Positions 54,811 to 62,546 of a stretch of 64,000 nt of DNA are shown in pieces. Position 1 is the stretch's first letter, and the number at the start of each line of letters is the position of its first letter. The notes under the pieces were generated by a model. It was not told the origin of the DNA and ran no database searches. It saw only the letters and a list, made by a program, of their open reading frames with translations. Made by a program: the position numbers and the translations under genes. The stretch is from CAVYTF01 sp963708205. GTDB taxonomy: Bacteria; Bacteroidota; Bacteroidia; Chitinophagales; Chitinophagaceae. The stretch is taken from NCBI GenBank assembly GCA_963708205.1, contig OY970196.1, positions 2,604,001 through 2,668,000 on the forward strand, in the 5' to 3' direction.

Positions 54811-55043
54811 TTATTTATGATCAATCTCATAAGCAATAGTAATGTTTTCGTTTAATTCCAGATCAACAACTTGAAAATTATTAAACGAAGTTTCCGTTTC
54901 TACTTCTTCATCTTTCACAATTTTTGGAATTGTGTACATTTTATCTTGGTCAACAACTTGATCATTCCAGCCAATTGCATATTTAGAAACCTCTGAAACC
55001 CCTACAATTTTTAAATTAAGTGTGTTAGCAATATTGTCAGCAT
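54811..55043 (-). pseudogene. C-terminal part of an unrecognised gene, cut by the repeat array
   Basis: About 78 codons ending NENITIAYEIDHK are not repeat sequence (LKIVGVSEVSKYAIGWNDQ...). The frame runs on upstream into the repeat array up to 55422, but the repeat-derived residues differ from copy to copy by frame shifts and are unlikely to be the real N-terminus. No in-frame ATG lies in the unique part. I read this as a gene whose 5' part was lost or replaced by the array. Family not recognised. A TGTTGGCAGTAGTTGT motif shared with other accessory genes touches its stop codon. Confidence 0.55.
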
Positions 55044-55045
55044 TA

Positions 55046-57538
55046 GAAGCCCGCCGGCTTTGAGGCAATTTACTGTTCATTTCTTTTGCCTTGATGCAAA
55101 TGAAACGAACCAAAGAAAAGATCAAGAACAAATGATGTACGCCCATTTGTTCTGCGGTTTGATGTTGCTGTGGTGCTACTGTAACCCTCTGCTTTGTATT
55201 TCTATTGTGAGTTCTCCGACTGATTTGGAATTGATGAAAGTTATTAAATAAAATTTCCACCAGTTTCTGCAAAAGCCACATGTAGGTATTCCGGTTGCGA
55301 TGAGACATCGCAATTTGAACTTGCGATAGCTTGTTCAAAAGGAATAACTGTAGTGGCGTTGCAGAAACGAAGCCCGCCGGCTTTGAGGCAATATACTGTT
55401 CATTTCTTTTGCCTTGATGCAAATGAAACGAACCAAAGAAAAAATCAAGAACAAATGATGTATGCCCATTTGTTCTGCGGTTTGATGTTGCTGTTGTGAT
55501 ACTGTAACCCTGTGCTTCAGTATTTCTATTGTGAGTTCCCCGACTAATTTGGAATTATTGAAAGTTAATAAATATAATTTCTACCAGTTTCTGCAAAAGC
55601 CACATGTAGGTATTCCGGTTGCGATGATAGTCGCAATTTGAACTTGCGATAGCTTGTTCAAAAGGAATAACTGTAGTGGCGTTGCGGAAACGAAGCCCGC
55701 CGGCTTTGAGGCAATATTTCTTTTGCCTTGATGCAAAAGAAACGAACCAAAGAAAAAATCAAGAACAAATGATGTATGCCCATTTGTTCTGCGGTTTGAT
55801 GTTGCTGTTATGCTACTGTAACCCTCTGCTTTGTATTTCTATTGTGAGTTTCCTGACTAATTTGGAAGTAATGAAAGTTATTAAATAAAATTTCTACCAG
55901 TTTCTGCAAAAGCCACATGTAGGTATTCCGTCGCCCCCTGCTATTGCAAATACTTTTATTGGCGGCAGGCTTTTTATGTCAATACTTTATAACTTAATAA
56001 TTTATTGCTTGCTGTTCTTTGAATTTCTACGATTTGTCCAACAATAAACTCGTCAAAATACCGGTCTGCGTTTTTAATTTTTAATTTTCGCCCATAGTTG
56101 AGATGAACAATTTTAAGATAACCGAGATTTAAAATCTTAGTCACTTTAAAATTGCCAATTTTTTTGTAACCAGCACGATTGTAAAAATGTGCTCGCAAAT
56201 ATTCGTAAAACGAATTCAAAATAATAATTGCTAACATGATGAGAAAAAAATAGTAATCTATTTGAAAAACTTTATTAGTGTAATCACTAAAAGTCGCAGG
56301 CGCTTTTCCACCTAATCCATATGTTGGATGAGGAACAAATGGAACTGTAAAGCTTAATATGAAAGCCAAAATTATTATCGGAAGTACGCTACCAAAATTT
56401 CGAAGAAAAAGTAAACGAAGGGAATATTCAATCTGAATATTGAATTTGTCTAAGTTTTCTTTACGATAATTTTTGTCAACTGATATTACCATTAGGCTGT
56501 GTCAATTTAAGCTTGCATCCAACGCGAAGATTGCTGTTATTACATGCAATCCCAAATATACTCTTCATTTCTTTTGCCTTGATGCAAATGCAACGAACCA
56601 AAGAAAAAATCAAGAACAAATGATGTACGCCCATTTGTTCTGCGGTTTGATGTTGCTGTTGTGCTACTGTAACCCTCTACTTAGTATTTCTATTGTGAGT
56701 TCCCCGACTGATTGGAATTGATGAAAGTTATTAAATAAAATTTCTACCAGTTTCTGCAAAAGCCACATGTAGGTATTCCGGTTGCGACGTAGTCGCAATT
56801 TGAACTTGCAAAGCTTGTTCAAAAGGAATAACTGTAGTGGCATTGCGGAAACGAAGCCTGCCGGCTTTGAGGCAATATACTGTTCATTTCTTTTGCCTTG
56901 ATGCAAATGAAACGAACCAAAGAAAAAATCAAGAACAAATGATGTACGCCCATTTGTTCTGCGGTTGGATTTAGCTGTTATGCTAATGTAACCCTCTGCT
57001 TCAGTATTTCTATTGTGAGTTCCCCGACTAATTTGGAATTATTGAAGTTAATAAATATAAATTTCTACCAGTTTCTGCAAAAGCCACATGTAGGTATTCC
57101 GGTTGCGACGTAGTCGCAATTTGAACTTGCGATAGCTTGTTCAAAAGGAATAACTGTAGTGGTGTTGCGGAAACGAAGCCCGCCGGCGTTGAGGCAATAT
57201 ACTGTTCATTTCTTTCGCCTTGATGCAAATGAAACGAACCAAAGAAAAAATCAAGAACAAATGATGTACGCCCATTTGTTCTGCGGTTTGATGTTGCTGT
57301 TGTGCTACTGTAACCCTCTACTTAGTATTTCTATTGTGAGTTCCCCGACTAATTTGGAATTATTGAAAGTTAATAAATATAAATTTCCACCAGTTTCTGC
57401 AAAAGCCACATGTAGGTATTCCGGTTGCGACGAAGTTGTAATTTGAACTTGCGATAGCTTGTTCAAAAGGAATAACTGTAGTGGCGTTGCGGAAACGAAG
57501 CCCTGCCGGCTTTGAGGCAATATTTCTTTTGCCTTGAT
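55046..57538. repeat. Array of about 323-bp direct repeats, interrupted once
   Basis: Copies start (CCCGCCGGCTTTGAGGCAA landmark) at about 55049, 55372, 55695, [56536, first 19 bp missing], 56855, 57178 and 57499; distances are 323, 323, 323 and 321 bp. Copy 3 stops at 55930 and copy 7 at 57538; the fourth resumes at 56555. Each full copy contains CCTTGATGCAAATGAAACGA, TGTTCTGCGGTTTGATGTTG, CCACATGTAGGTATTCCGG and then a hairpin (TTGCGAC/GTCGCAA or variant). Both strands contain open frames of 60-95 codons in several copies, but frames shift between copies, so coding is doubtful. Confidence 0.92.
55974..56492 (-). CDS. Small membrane protein carried inside the repeat array
   Basis: 172 aa. 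An N-terminal cytoplasmic segment of about 30 residues, two membrane helices (about 33-52, LPIIILAFILSFTVPFV, and about 78-98, YYFFLIMLAIIILNSFYEYL), then a basic cytoplasmic C-terminal domain (about 100-172, RAGYKKIGNFKVTKILNLGYLK). No family recognised. It lies in a 624-bp segment (55931-56554) that replaces about 96 bp at a repeat junction, so it looks like inserted cargo. AT-richer than the flanking repeats. Confidence 0.75.
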   Translation of the reverse strand: MVISVDKNYRKENLDKFNIQIEYSLRLLFLRNFGSVLPIIILAFILSFTVPFVPHPTYGLGGKAPATFSDYTNKVFQIDYYFFLIMLAIIILNSFYEYLRAHFYNRAGYKKIGNFKVTKILNLGYLKIVHLNYGRKLKIKNADRYFDEFIVGQIVEIQRTASNKLLSYKVLT

Positions 57539-57598
57539 AAAATAGATGCGGTGAAGGTTGTATTTAGTTGTTAGTCAGGCGACCAACAACGGCTGAAG

Positions 57599-57683
57599 TT
57601 GTGGCAATTGAAAAACGTCAGTTTCAATTAACGACAAAAGCAAAATAGCGATTTTAAGCCGAATGCTTAACGTCCCGCCACAA
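57599..57683. repeat. Nested inverted repeats beside the array
   Basis: TTGTGGC (57599-57605) and GCCACAA (57677-57683) enclose AATTGAAA (57606-57613) and TTTCAATT (57622-57629). The 200 bp between the end of the last repeat copy and the next stop codon hold no gene; besides this foldback there is a GCTTAACG block and the TGTTGGTGGCAGTGCTTGT motif (about 57698-57716). Confidence 0.6.
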
Positions 57684-57739
57684 TTTTATAAACACACTGT
57701 TGGTGGCAGTGCTTGTGCGTCCACGTAAGCCTGTTGCCA

Positions 57740-58090
57740 TTATCTAAACTCCTTTGTAATTTCAATTTGTCCAACAATGTTGTTATTAAATTCGTCCAGT
57801 TCTTCAGCTGGCACCCATAATTCATTATGTATTTCTCCGCCAACATTTTGAATTTCGAATTTACCTGCATAATCTGTCCTAACAGCAAATTTTGTCACAA
57901 ACCCAGAACCTGATGCAGGAACATTCCAGTCTCTTGCAATTTGAATTGCATATTCTTCATTCATTACAGGATAAAAAATAGGTTGTTCAGGAAGTCTTGG
58001 TGGAAACTTTTTCCAACCTGATTGTTCAATTAAAGCGAGTTCTTCGGGTCCAACTGGTCTATAAAGGATAGTCAATTCGTTTGTCTCCAT
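57740..58090 (-). CDS. Conserved small cytoplasmic protein, 116 aa
   Basis: Begins METNELTILYRPVGPEELAL and contains FPPRLPEQPIFYPVMNEEYA, a strongly conserved-looking block, then IARDWNVPASGSGFVTKFAV and ELWVPAEELDEFNNNIVGQI. I recall near-identical stand-alone proteins in many bacteria, often labelled 'ADP-ribosylation/crystallin J1', a name without experimental support. No signal or membrane segment. It flanks the repeat array, so it may be another cargo gene, but it could equally be an ordinary chromosomal gene. Confidence 0.75.
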   Translation of the reverse strand: METNELTILYRPVGPEELALIEQSGWKKFPPRLPEQPIFYPVMNEEYAIQIARDWNVPASGSGFVTKFAVRTDYAGKFEIQNVGGEIHNELWVPAEELDEFNNNIVGQIEITKEFR

Positions 58091-58427
58091 TATTTTCTAA
58101 AAAGTCTTTTTGAAATTTCTTGTCGTCTGCTTGTTGCTTTTGTCCTTTCTAAATATGTTGATTGTCCAGAAATTTTCATTAGCACCAAAAACGTTTTTTT
58201 TCGCATTGCCACCAACTCATAAATATACGACACTCCCCACATCTCCTCCAAAAAATTCTTTATTGATTTTCAATCTTTTACTCTTCGCCTTTTTATATCT
58301 GCCGACGGCAGACAGGTTGTTATTGCGCCAATGACATTTATTGTTTTTCATAATATATAATTATTCTTCCGCCCAAACCATCCTTCTTCCCTTCAATCCG
58401 GGATTTTTTCACTGTTAATAAACCTCC
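58091..58427. other. Intergenic stretch without convincing gene
   Basis: 337 bp. A plus-strand frame of 74 codons (58110-58334) is hydrophobic and Pro/Leu-rich with no family resemblance. The only structured element is the perfect-looking foldback TCTGCCGACGGCAGA at 58299-58313, a short repeat type frequent in this phylum. Confidence 0.6.
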
Positions 58428-58710
58428 ATGCACGACGTAAATCACCTCATGCACGACGTAAATCACCTCATGCACGACATAAATCACCTCATGCACGACA
58501 TAAATCAGCCCATGCACGTCGTAAATCACCTCATGCACGACATAAATCAGCCCATGCACGACATAAATCACCTCATGCACGACATAAATCAGCCCATGCA
58601 CGTCGTACATGACCCAATGCACGACATAAATCAGCCCATGCACGTCGTACATGACCCAATGCACGTCGTACATGACCCCGTGCACGTCGTACAGGAGCCA
58701 GTGCAAGTGC
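58428..58710. repeat. 21-bp tandem repeat (minisatellite), 13 copies
   Basis: Thirteen consecutive 21-bp units of the form ATGCACGACGTAAATCACCT-C, with two main variants (GACATAAATCAGCCC and GTCGTACATGACCCA) interleaved, then a decayed partial unit. Because 21 is a multiple of three both strands stay open: the plus strand would encode MHDINHL heptads, the minus strand VVHEVIY heptads. No start context or flanking coding sequence supports either. Confidence 0.93.
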
Positions 58711-58822
58711 GATCTTTTTTCTTTTAATCTTTATTTAATCGCCTTGCGGCAATAGCTTAATTAAATCCTCGTTTTCATGCAGTAATAAATTTTATTTTTT
58801 TAAATTTAAATTTCCAATTCAC

Positions 58823-59488
58823 ATGAAAATTCCGCAAAATGCTTCTAAAGCATTTAAAAGAAAAAAACCGGACGCCAAAGTATTATTTGGTCAAACGGTG
58901 ATTGACAGTATTTCTGCCAATCCGAAACAATTTCCAAACCTTCCCATTTCAACTGATGAGCTGCAAGCTGCTAATGATGCGCTGAAAGATGGCATAGTTG
59001 CCGCTAACTCAGGCAACCATTCGGCTGTTGATGCATTGCCCGGGCTTATAGAAGCATGGGACGAGGCTTTTGAAAAAACTGCTACTTACGTAAGCGGTGT
59101 AGCAAATGGCGATGCTTCTCTTATTCGCCTGGCTGGTTTTGTGCCTACCAAAGGAGAAACTTCTCCTGCGCAGTTGCCAATTGGGCCGGTAGATTATTCT
59201 GCCACTATCAATGGTAAGAAGGGTGCTATTATTGCCAATAGCAAAAACTCAATACCAGGCGCAAAGGCTTACGCAGTTTGCGCAGTGCCTACAGGTGTTG
59301 ACGTAGTTTTTAACGACAATGTAGTGGAGATAACGGTTGATGGCAAAACAATTTATTTTGCTGTTGATACGCGCAAGAAAATAGAAATTTACGACCTTCC
59401 GAGTGGTGTGTCGTATGATATAAGCATGTATGCAGTAAACACAGCAGGCAGTGGCCCTGCAGCCACCCAAACAGTGATACCGCAATAA
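58823..59488 (+). CDS. Hypothetical protein with C-terminal fibronectin-III-like region
   Basis: 221 aa, no signal peptide. N-terminal helical half (about 1-105) and a C-terminal beta-rich half ending LPSGVSYDISMYAVNTAGSGPAATQTVIPQ (last about 30 residues), the strand pattern of a fibronectin type III domain. Similar-length proteins are common in Chitinophagaceae near repeats. Function unknown. Followed by a terminator. Confidence 0.72.
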   Translation: MKIPQNASKAFKRKKPDAKVLFGQTVIDSISANPKQFPNLPISTDELQAANDALKDGIVAANSGNHSAVDALPGLIEAWDEAFEKTATYVSGVANGDASLIRLAGFVPTKGETSPAQLPIGPVDYSATINGKKGAIIANSKNSIPGAKAYAVCAVPTGVDVVFNDNVVEITVDGKTIYFAVDTRKKIEIYDLPSGVSYDISMYAVNTAGSGPAATQTVIPQ

Positions 59489-59522
59489 TTTAGTTTTTGG
59501 TTTTTATGTAAGGATTTTATTT

Positions 59523-59553
59523 AGCCGGTTCTTTTCTAAGAATCGGCTTTTTT
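59523..59553 (+). terminator. Intrinsic terminator
   Basis: AGCCGGTTCTT and AAGAATCGGCT form an imperfect 11-bp stem with a TTCT loop, followed by TTTTT. Confidence 0.75.
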
Positions 59554-59679
59554 GTTTGTGGGAGGAAGGAGTTATAAGTTATGAGTGATGAGTTGTAAGA
59601 AAACGTCTTCCCGCGGCTTGTGCGCCTGAGGCGGAAGGCGGGAAACTGGTGATTGAAAGAATTAAGAACTAAAAATAAT

Positions 59680-59710
59680 GAGGAATGCCGTCTTTGCGAG
59701 CGAAGCGTTA
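59680..59710. repeat. Dispersed ATGAGGAATGCCGTCTTTGC repeat, copy 2
   Basis: ATGAGGAATGCCGTCTTTGC then GAGCGAAGCG; matches copy 1 at 54187. The surrounding 59554-59771 gap also carries GTTATAAGTTATGAG-type short repeats (also at 59750 and 63955) and no gene. Confidence 0.65.
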
Positions 59711-59771
59711 GTAACTAAAGGTAATAAAGGCGAGGGAAAGTGGTTGTAACTTATAACTCATACCTTATAAC

Positions 59772-59930
59772 TCATTGTTTTGCCATTTTGGTTATTTCGT
59801 CTTTTATTTCCTGTATGTCTTTTCTTAATTTTTCCAATTCATCCAACTCGGCTCTGCCATCAATTTCTACTTCTAATTTCTTCTCCAGATCATCCAATTC
59901 ATTTTTCAAATGTTCCAGATTTTTTTCCAT
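59772..59930 (-). CDS. Micro coiled-coil protein A, 52 aa
   Basis: Begins MEKNLEHLKNELDDLEKKLE and ends EIKDEITKMAKQ. Entirely helical with Leu/Ile heptads broken by a central DGRAEL turn, i.e. a helical hairpin. First of four adjacent genes of this layout. Not recognised as a named family. Confidence 0.6.
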   Translation of the reverse strand: MEKNLEHLKNELDDLEKKLEVEIDGRAELDELEKLRKDIQEIKDEITKMAKQ

Positions 59931-60017
59931 AGATAAGTTTACAAAAAAAATCTCAAAAATTGTACAAAATTTTTACCTTAGTATTGCTTTCGATTTATGT
60001 AGATAAACATACCCCTT

Positions 60018-60200
60018 ATGTTGACCAAAGAAGATAAAAACAAATTAAAAGATCTTAACCTTATGCTGCAGGAATTGACGGAAGATTATAAAAATGGAGA
60101 AATTTTGGAAATAGAATACAGGAAGCTGCGCGAGATTTTTAGGAAAATAAATATGGTGAAGTATAAGATCGAGGAGATCGAGAGAAGAATTTTGAGTTAA
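60018..60200 (+). CDS. Micro coiled-coil protein B, 60 aa
   Basis: Begins MLTKEDKNKLKDLNLMLQEL, central turn YKNGEILEIEYRKLRE, ends KIEEIERRILS. Same two-helix layout as its neighbours, closest to protein C (shared KIEEI end and GEI/GAI..EY turn). The last 4 bp overlap gene C, which is convergent. Confidence 0.65.
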   Translation: MLTKEDKNKLKDLNLMLQELTEDYKNGEILEIEYRKLREIFRKINMVKYKIEEIERRILS

Positions 60201-60367
60201 TTGAGTCCGCGCTTTGCAATTTCTTCTATTTTATTTTTCAAGCCTTCAATTTTTATAAAAATAATTTTCATTTTTTCATATTCCAATTGGTCAATCGCGC
60301 CCTGGTAGAGGTCTTCTTCTAATTGGCGTAATCTTTCCTGCAGGTTATTAATATCTTCCGCGCACAT
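60197..60367 (-). CDS. Micro coiled-coil protein C, 56 aa
   Basis: Begins MCAEDINNLQERLRQLEEDL, turn YQGAIDQLEYEKMKII, ends NKIEEIAKRGLN. Aligns with protein B position by position around the turn (YQGAIDQLEYEK versus YKNGEILEIEYRK) and at the KIEEI motif. Too short for most gene finders. Confidence 0.62.
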   Translation of the reverse strand: MCAEDINNLQERLRQLEEDLYQGAIDQLEYEKMKIIFIKIEGLKNKIEEIAKRGLN

Positions 60368-60478
60368 AATAATTGTTGTGGTAAATAAAATTATAGAGAA
60401 TGTAAGGTAGTATGTTTTCTTATATTATCTTTAATTTTTGGTGTTGCGATCGTTTCTTAAAACTAAAATATTATAAAA

Positions 60479-60655
60479 ATGAGTGGTCTTGATGAAAAAT
60501 ATCTTGAAGAATTAAAATTACAGATGAAAGAACTTGAAAATAAATTTAATTTTCATGCGAAGCACAACGCCACGTTCGATGAATTGAAATCTATTCTCAC
60601 TTTGATGAGGGAAATAAAAGAACAGATAAAAGAAATAGAAAAAAGAACGAACTGA
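60479..60655 (+). CDS. Micro coiled-coil protein D, 58 aa
   Basis: Begins MSGLDEKYLEELKLQMKELE, turn HAKHNATFDELKSILTL, ends KEQIKEIEKRTN. Same helix-turn-helix-of-heptads layout and the IKEIEKR end seen in B and C. It lies 17 bp before the convergent SemiSWEET stop. Confidence 0.62.
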   Translation: MSGLDEKYLEELKLQMKELENKFNFHAKHNATFDELKSILTLMREIKEQIKEIEKRTN

Positions 60656-60671
60656 GTTATCCTATAATAGT

Positions 60672-60929
60672 TTACTCCTTTCCATACTTCAGCTTAAAAA
60701 ATAAAATAATACCGGAGAGTACCAGCGTTACTAAGTTGGCAATAAGCACGGGTTTATCGTTTACCATTATTCCGTAAGCAAGCCAAAGCGCGGTGCCGAT
60801 AAAAAATATCAGGAACATGCCGAGCGAAAGATCTTTGGCTGATTTTGTTTGCCATGTTTTTATTACCTGCGGAAGAAAAGAAATGGTGGTGCCGATGGCT
60901 GCCATATATCCGATATATGTTGAAAGCAT
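60672..60929 (-). CDS. SemiSWEET sugar transporter
   Basis: 85 aa with three membrane helices (about 5-25, 37-57, 62-80). The PQ motif is in TTISFLPQVIKTWQTKSAKD, and MFLIFFIGTALWLAYGIM follows; this is the bacterial half-size SWEET that dimerises to pass sugars. Neighbouring sugar-dehydrogenase-like gene is divergent. Confidence 0.92.
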   Translation of the reverse strand: MLSTYIGYMAAIGTTISFLPQVIKTWQTKSAKDLSLGMFLIFFIGTALWLAYGIMVNDKPVLIANLVTLVLSGIILFFKLKYGKE

Positions 60930-61051
60930 TGTTTGTTTTTTTTGTTGATGAGTTTGCGCAAAAATATCTTTAATCAGGCATTTTTACTATTTCGTTTTGC
61001 GCGGCACGAAATGTGTCTTTATCATCCTTTATAAATCATAAAACAAATAAG

Positions 61052-62338
61052 ATGAAAGGTTTTATCCTTGCGTTTGCATTTTTAATTTCCATGGTTAATG
61101 TTTACGCGTTTACAAAAGATTCTTCTGAAGCAAAATTAAATGCTGTAAAGCCCGATGCTGATAATGCAGGTTTAAAATTGCCACAGGGTTTCGGTGCGCT
61201 TGTTGTTGCCACAGGCTTCGGAAAGGCACGCCACATTGCAGTTACAGCGCAGGGAGATATTTATGTAAAGCTTGATAATTTGTATAAGAATGGCGGCATT
61301 GTATTTCTGCATGATAATAATGGTGATGGAAAAGCGGATGTACAAAATGTGTTTGGAAAGTATACCGGCACAGGCATGTTTATAAAGAATGGTTACTTGT
61401 ATGCCACATCAAACACGGAAGTTTTTCGATATAGATTAGATTCCAACGGGCATGTTATAAATACTGCACAACCTGAAAGAATAATTACCGGTTTAATAGC
61501 CCGCAACGAACACGAAGCGAAAGCTATAACACTCGATAATGATGGAAATATTTATGTAGTTGTTGGCGCTTATTCAAACGCTTGCCAGGTAAAAGATAGA
61601 ACAGAAGGTTCGCCGGGAATGAAGCCTTGCCCGATATTAGATTCTGCCGGTGGCATCTGGAAGTTTAGAACGGATAAATTAAATCAAACGTATGGCAATG
61701 GCATCCGCTATGCAACAGGCTTGCGCAATGTTGTTGGCCTTGCATGGAATAATGATGTGAATGCATTGTTTGCTATGCAACATGGAAGAGATGAGTTGCA
61801 TGGATTGTTTCCAAAATATTATAATGAAAATGAAGGCAATGAACTTCCTGCGGAATGTTTATATCGTTTGAAACAAGGTGATGATGCAGGCTGGCCTTAT
61901 ATTTATTATGATGAACTGCAAAATAAAAAAATGGTAATGCCTGAATACGGCGGCGATGGAAAAAGAACTGGTGGTGAGAATGCGATTAATCCTGTTGTAG
62001 CTTTTACAGGTCACATGGCGCCTGATGGTTTATTGTTTTACACAGGAAATATGTTTCCTGAAAGATACAGGCATGGCGCATTCATAGCATTTCATGGCTC
62101 ATGGAATAGAACTCCTGTGCAGCAAGGATATTGTGTAATGTTTGTGCCCATGCGCGATGGTAGGCCAAGCGGCAAGCCGGAAATATTTGCTAATGATTTT
62201 GCAGGTTCTGATGTTGTAAGAAGTCCCGGAGATGCAAGGCATCGTCCCTGCGGATTGGCGCAAGGTCCTGATGGTTCGCTGTATGTAACTGATGATAGTA
62301 AAGGAACTATTTATCGGATTATTTATATGGGAAAGTAA
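61052..62338 (+). CDS. Secreted PQQ-dependent sugar dehydrogenase-like beta-propeller
   Basis: 428 aa from the ATG at 61052 (MKGFILAFAFLISMVNVYAF, signal peptide); a GTG at 61013 in frame is disfavoured. Mature part resembles the soluble glucose/sorbosone dehydrogenase propeller: HIAVTAQGDIYVKL, ATGLRNVVGLAWN, MAPDGLLFYTGNMFPERYRHGAFIAFHGSWNR (segment near 340-370) and RPCGLAQGPDGSLYVTDD. Whether PQQ is bound is not shown by sequence alone. No PQQ biosynthesis genes in the window. Confidence 0.85.
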   Translation: MKGFILAFAFLISMVNVYAFTKDSSEAKLNAVKPDADNAGLKLPQGFGALVVATGFGKARHIAVTAQGDIYVKLDNLYKNGGIVFLHDNNGDGKADVQNVFGKYTGTGMFIKNGYLYATSNTEVFRYRLDSNGHVINTAQPERIITGLIARNEHEAKAITLDNDGNIYVVVGAYSNACQVKDRTEGSPGMKPCPILDSAGGIWKFRTDKLNQTYGNGIRYATGLRNVVGLAWNNDVNALFAMQHGRDELHGLFPKYYNENEGNELPAECLYRLKQGDDAGWPYIYYDELQNKKMVMPEYGGDGKRTGGENAINPVVAFTGHMAPDGLLFYTGNMFPERYRHGAFIAFHGSWNRTPVQQGYCVMFVPMRDGRPSGKPEIFANDFAGSDVVRSPGDARHRPCGLAQGPDGSLYVTDDSKGTIYRIIYMGK

Positions 62339-62356
62339 ACTGCATAATTTTTTTTA

Positions 62357-62383
62357 TTGTTTCAATTTTCTGTTTCATATTTG
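62357..62383 (+). promoter_or_regulatory. Candidate trp promoter
   Basis: TTG at 62357-62359 and CATATTTG at 62376-62383 (one mismatch from TAnnTTTG) with 16 bp between, just upstream of the trpL leader ATG at 62391. Spacing is slightly shorter than the usual 19 bp. Confidence 0.4.
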
Positions 62384-62390
62384 CAATGTA

Positions 62391-62450
62391 ATGAAAGGAA
62401 TTAAAAATATAAATTGGTGGTGGCATTTAAACTCTTCGCGGGGCTTATGA
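62391..62450 (+). CDS. trpL: trp leader peptide with three consecutive Trp codons
   Basis: 19 aa: MKGIKNINWWWHLNSSRGL, stop TGA at 62448-62450. Three adjacent TGG codons (62415-62423) in a very short frame followed by a terminator 26 bp later and then trpE is the hallmark of ribosome-mediated attenuation of a tryptophan operon. Not visible to ordinary gene finders because of its length. Confidence 0.85.
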   Translation: MKGIKNINWWWHLNSSRGL

Positions 62451-62475
62451 TGTCATTGCTGTTTTAAATAACCAG

Positions 62476-62505
62476 AGCCTCGACGAATAGTTGAGGCTTT
62501 TTTTT
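62476..62505 (+). terminator. trp attenuator (terminator hairpin)
   Basis: AGCCTCGAC and GTTGAGGCT pair over 9 bp (one G-U) around GAATA and are followed by eight T. GGGGCT at 62440-62445 can pair with AGCCTC (62476-62481) as the competing antiterminator, and TGGCAT (62421-62426), overlapping the last Trp codon, can pair with ATGTCA (62450-62455). Confidence 0.85.
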
Positions 62506-62546
62506 GTTGGTCATTGATGCATAGAATACAAATTAACAGGTGATAA

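Noticed and set aside
55060..57446. Frames in the repeat array, plus strand (HFFCLDANETNQRKNQEQMM...) and minus strand (FVSATPLQLFLLNKLSQ...)
   Set aside because: Both strands are open over the same DNA, starts and ends shift between copies, and small indels change the frame; more likely non-coding repeat than protein.
55046..57538. Insertion sequence or group II intron
   Set aside because: No transposase or reverse transcriptase motif is encoded in or between the copies.
58110..58334. 74-codon plus-strand frame
   Set aside because: Low complexity, Pro/Leu/Phe-rich, no resemblance to known proteins, T-rich DNA explains the hydrophobic composition.
58428..58710. CRISPR array
   Set aside because: The 21-bp units are directly contiguous with no unique spacers and no cas genes are nearby.
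58338..58727. 122- and 99-codon frames over the 21-bp repeats
   Set aside because: Open only because the unit length is a multiple of three; no unique flanking coding sequence.
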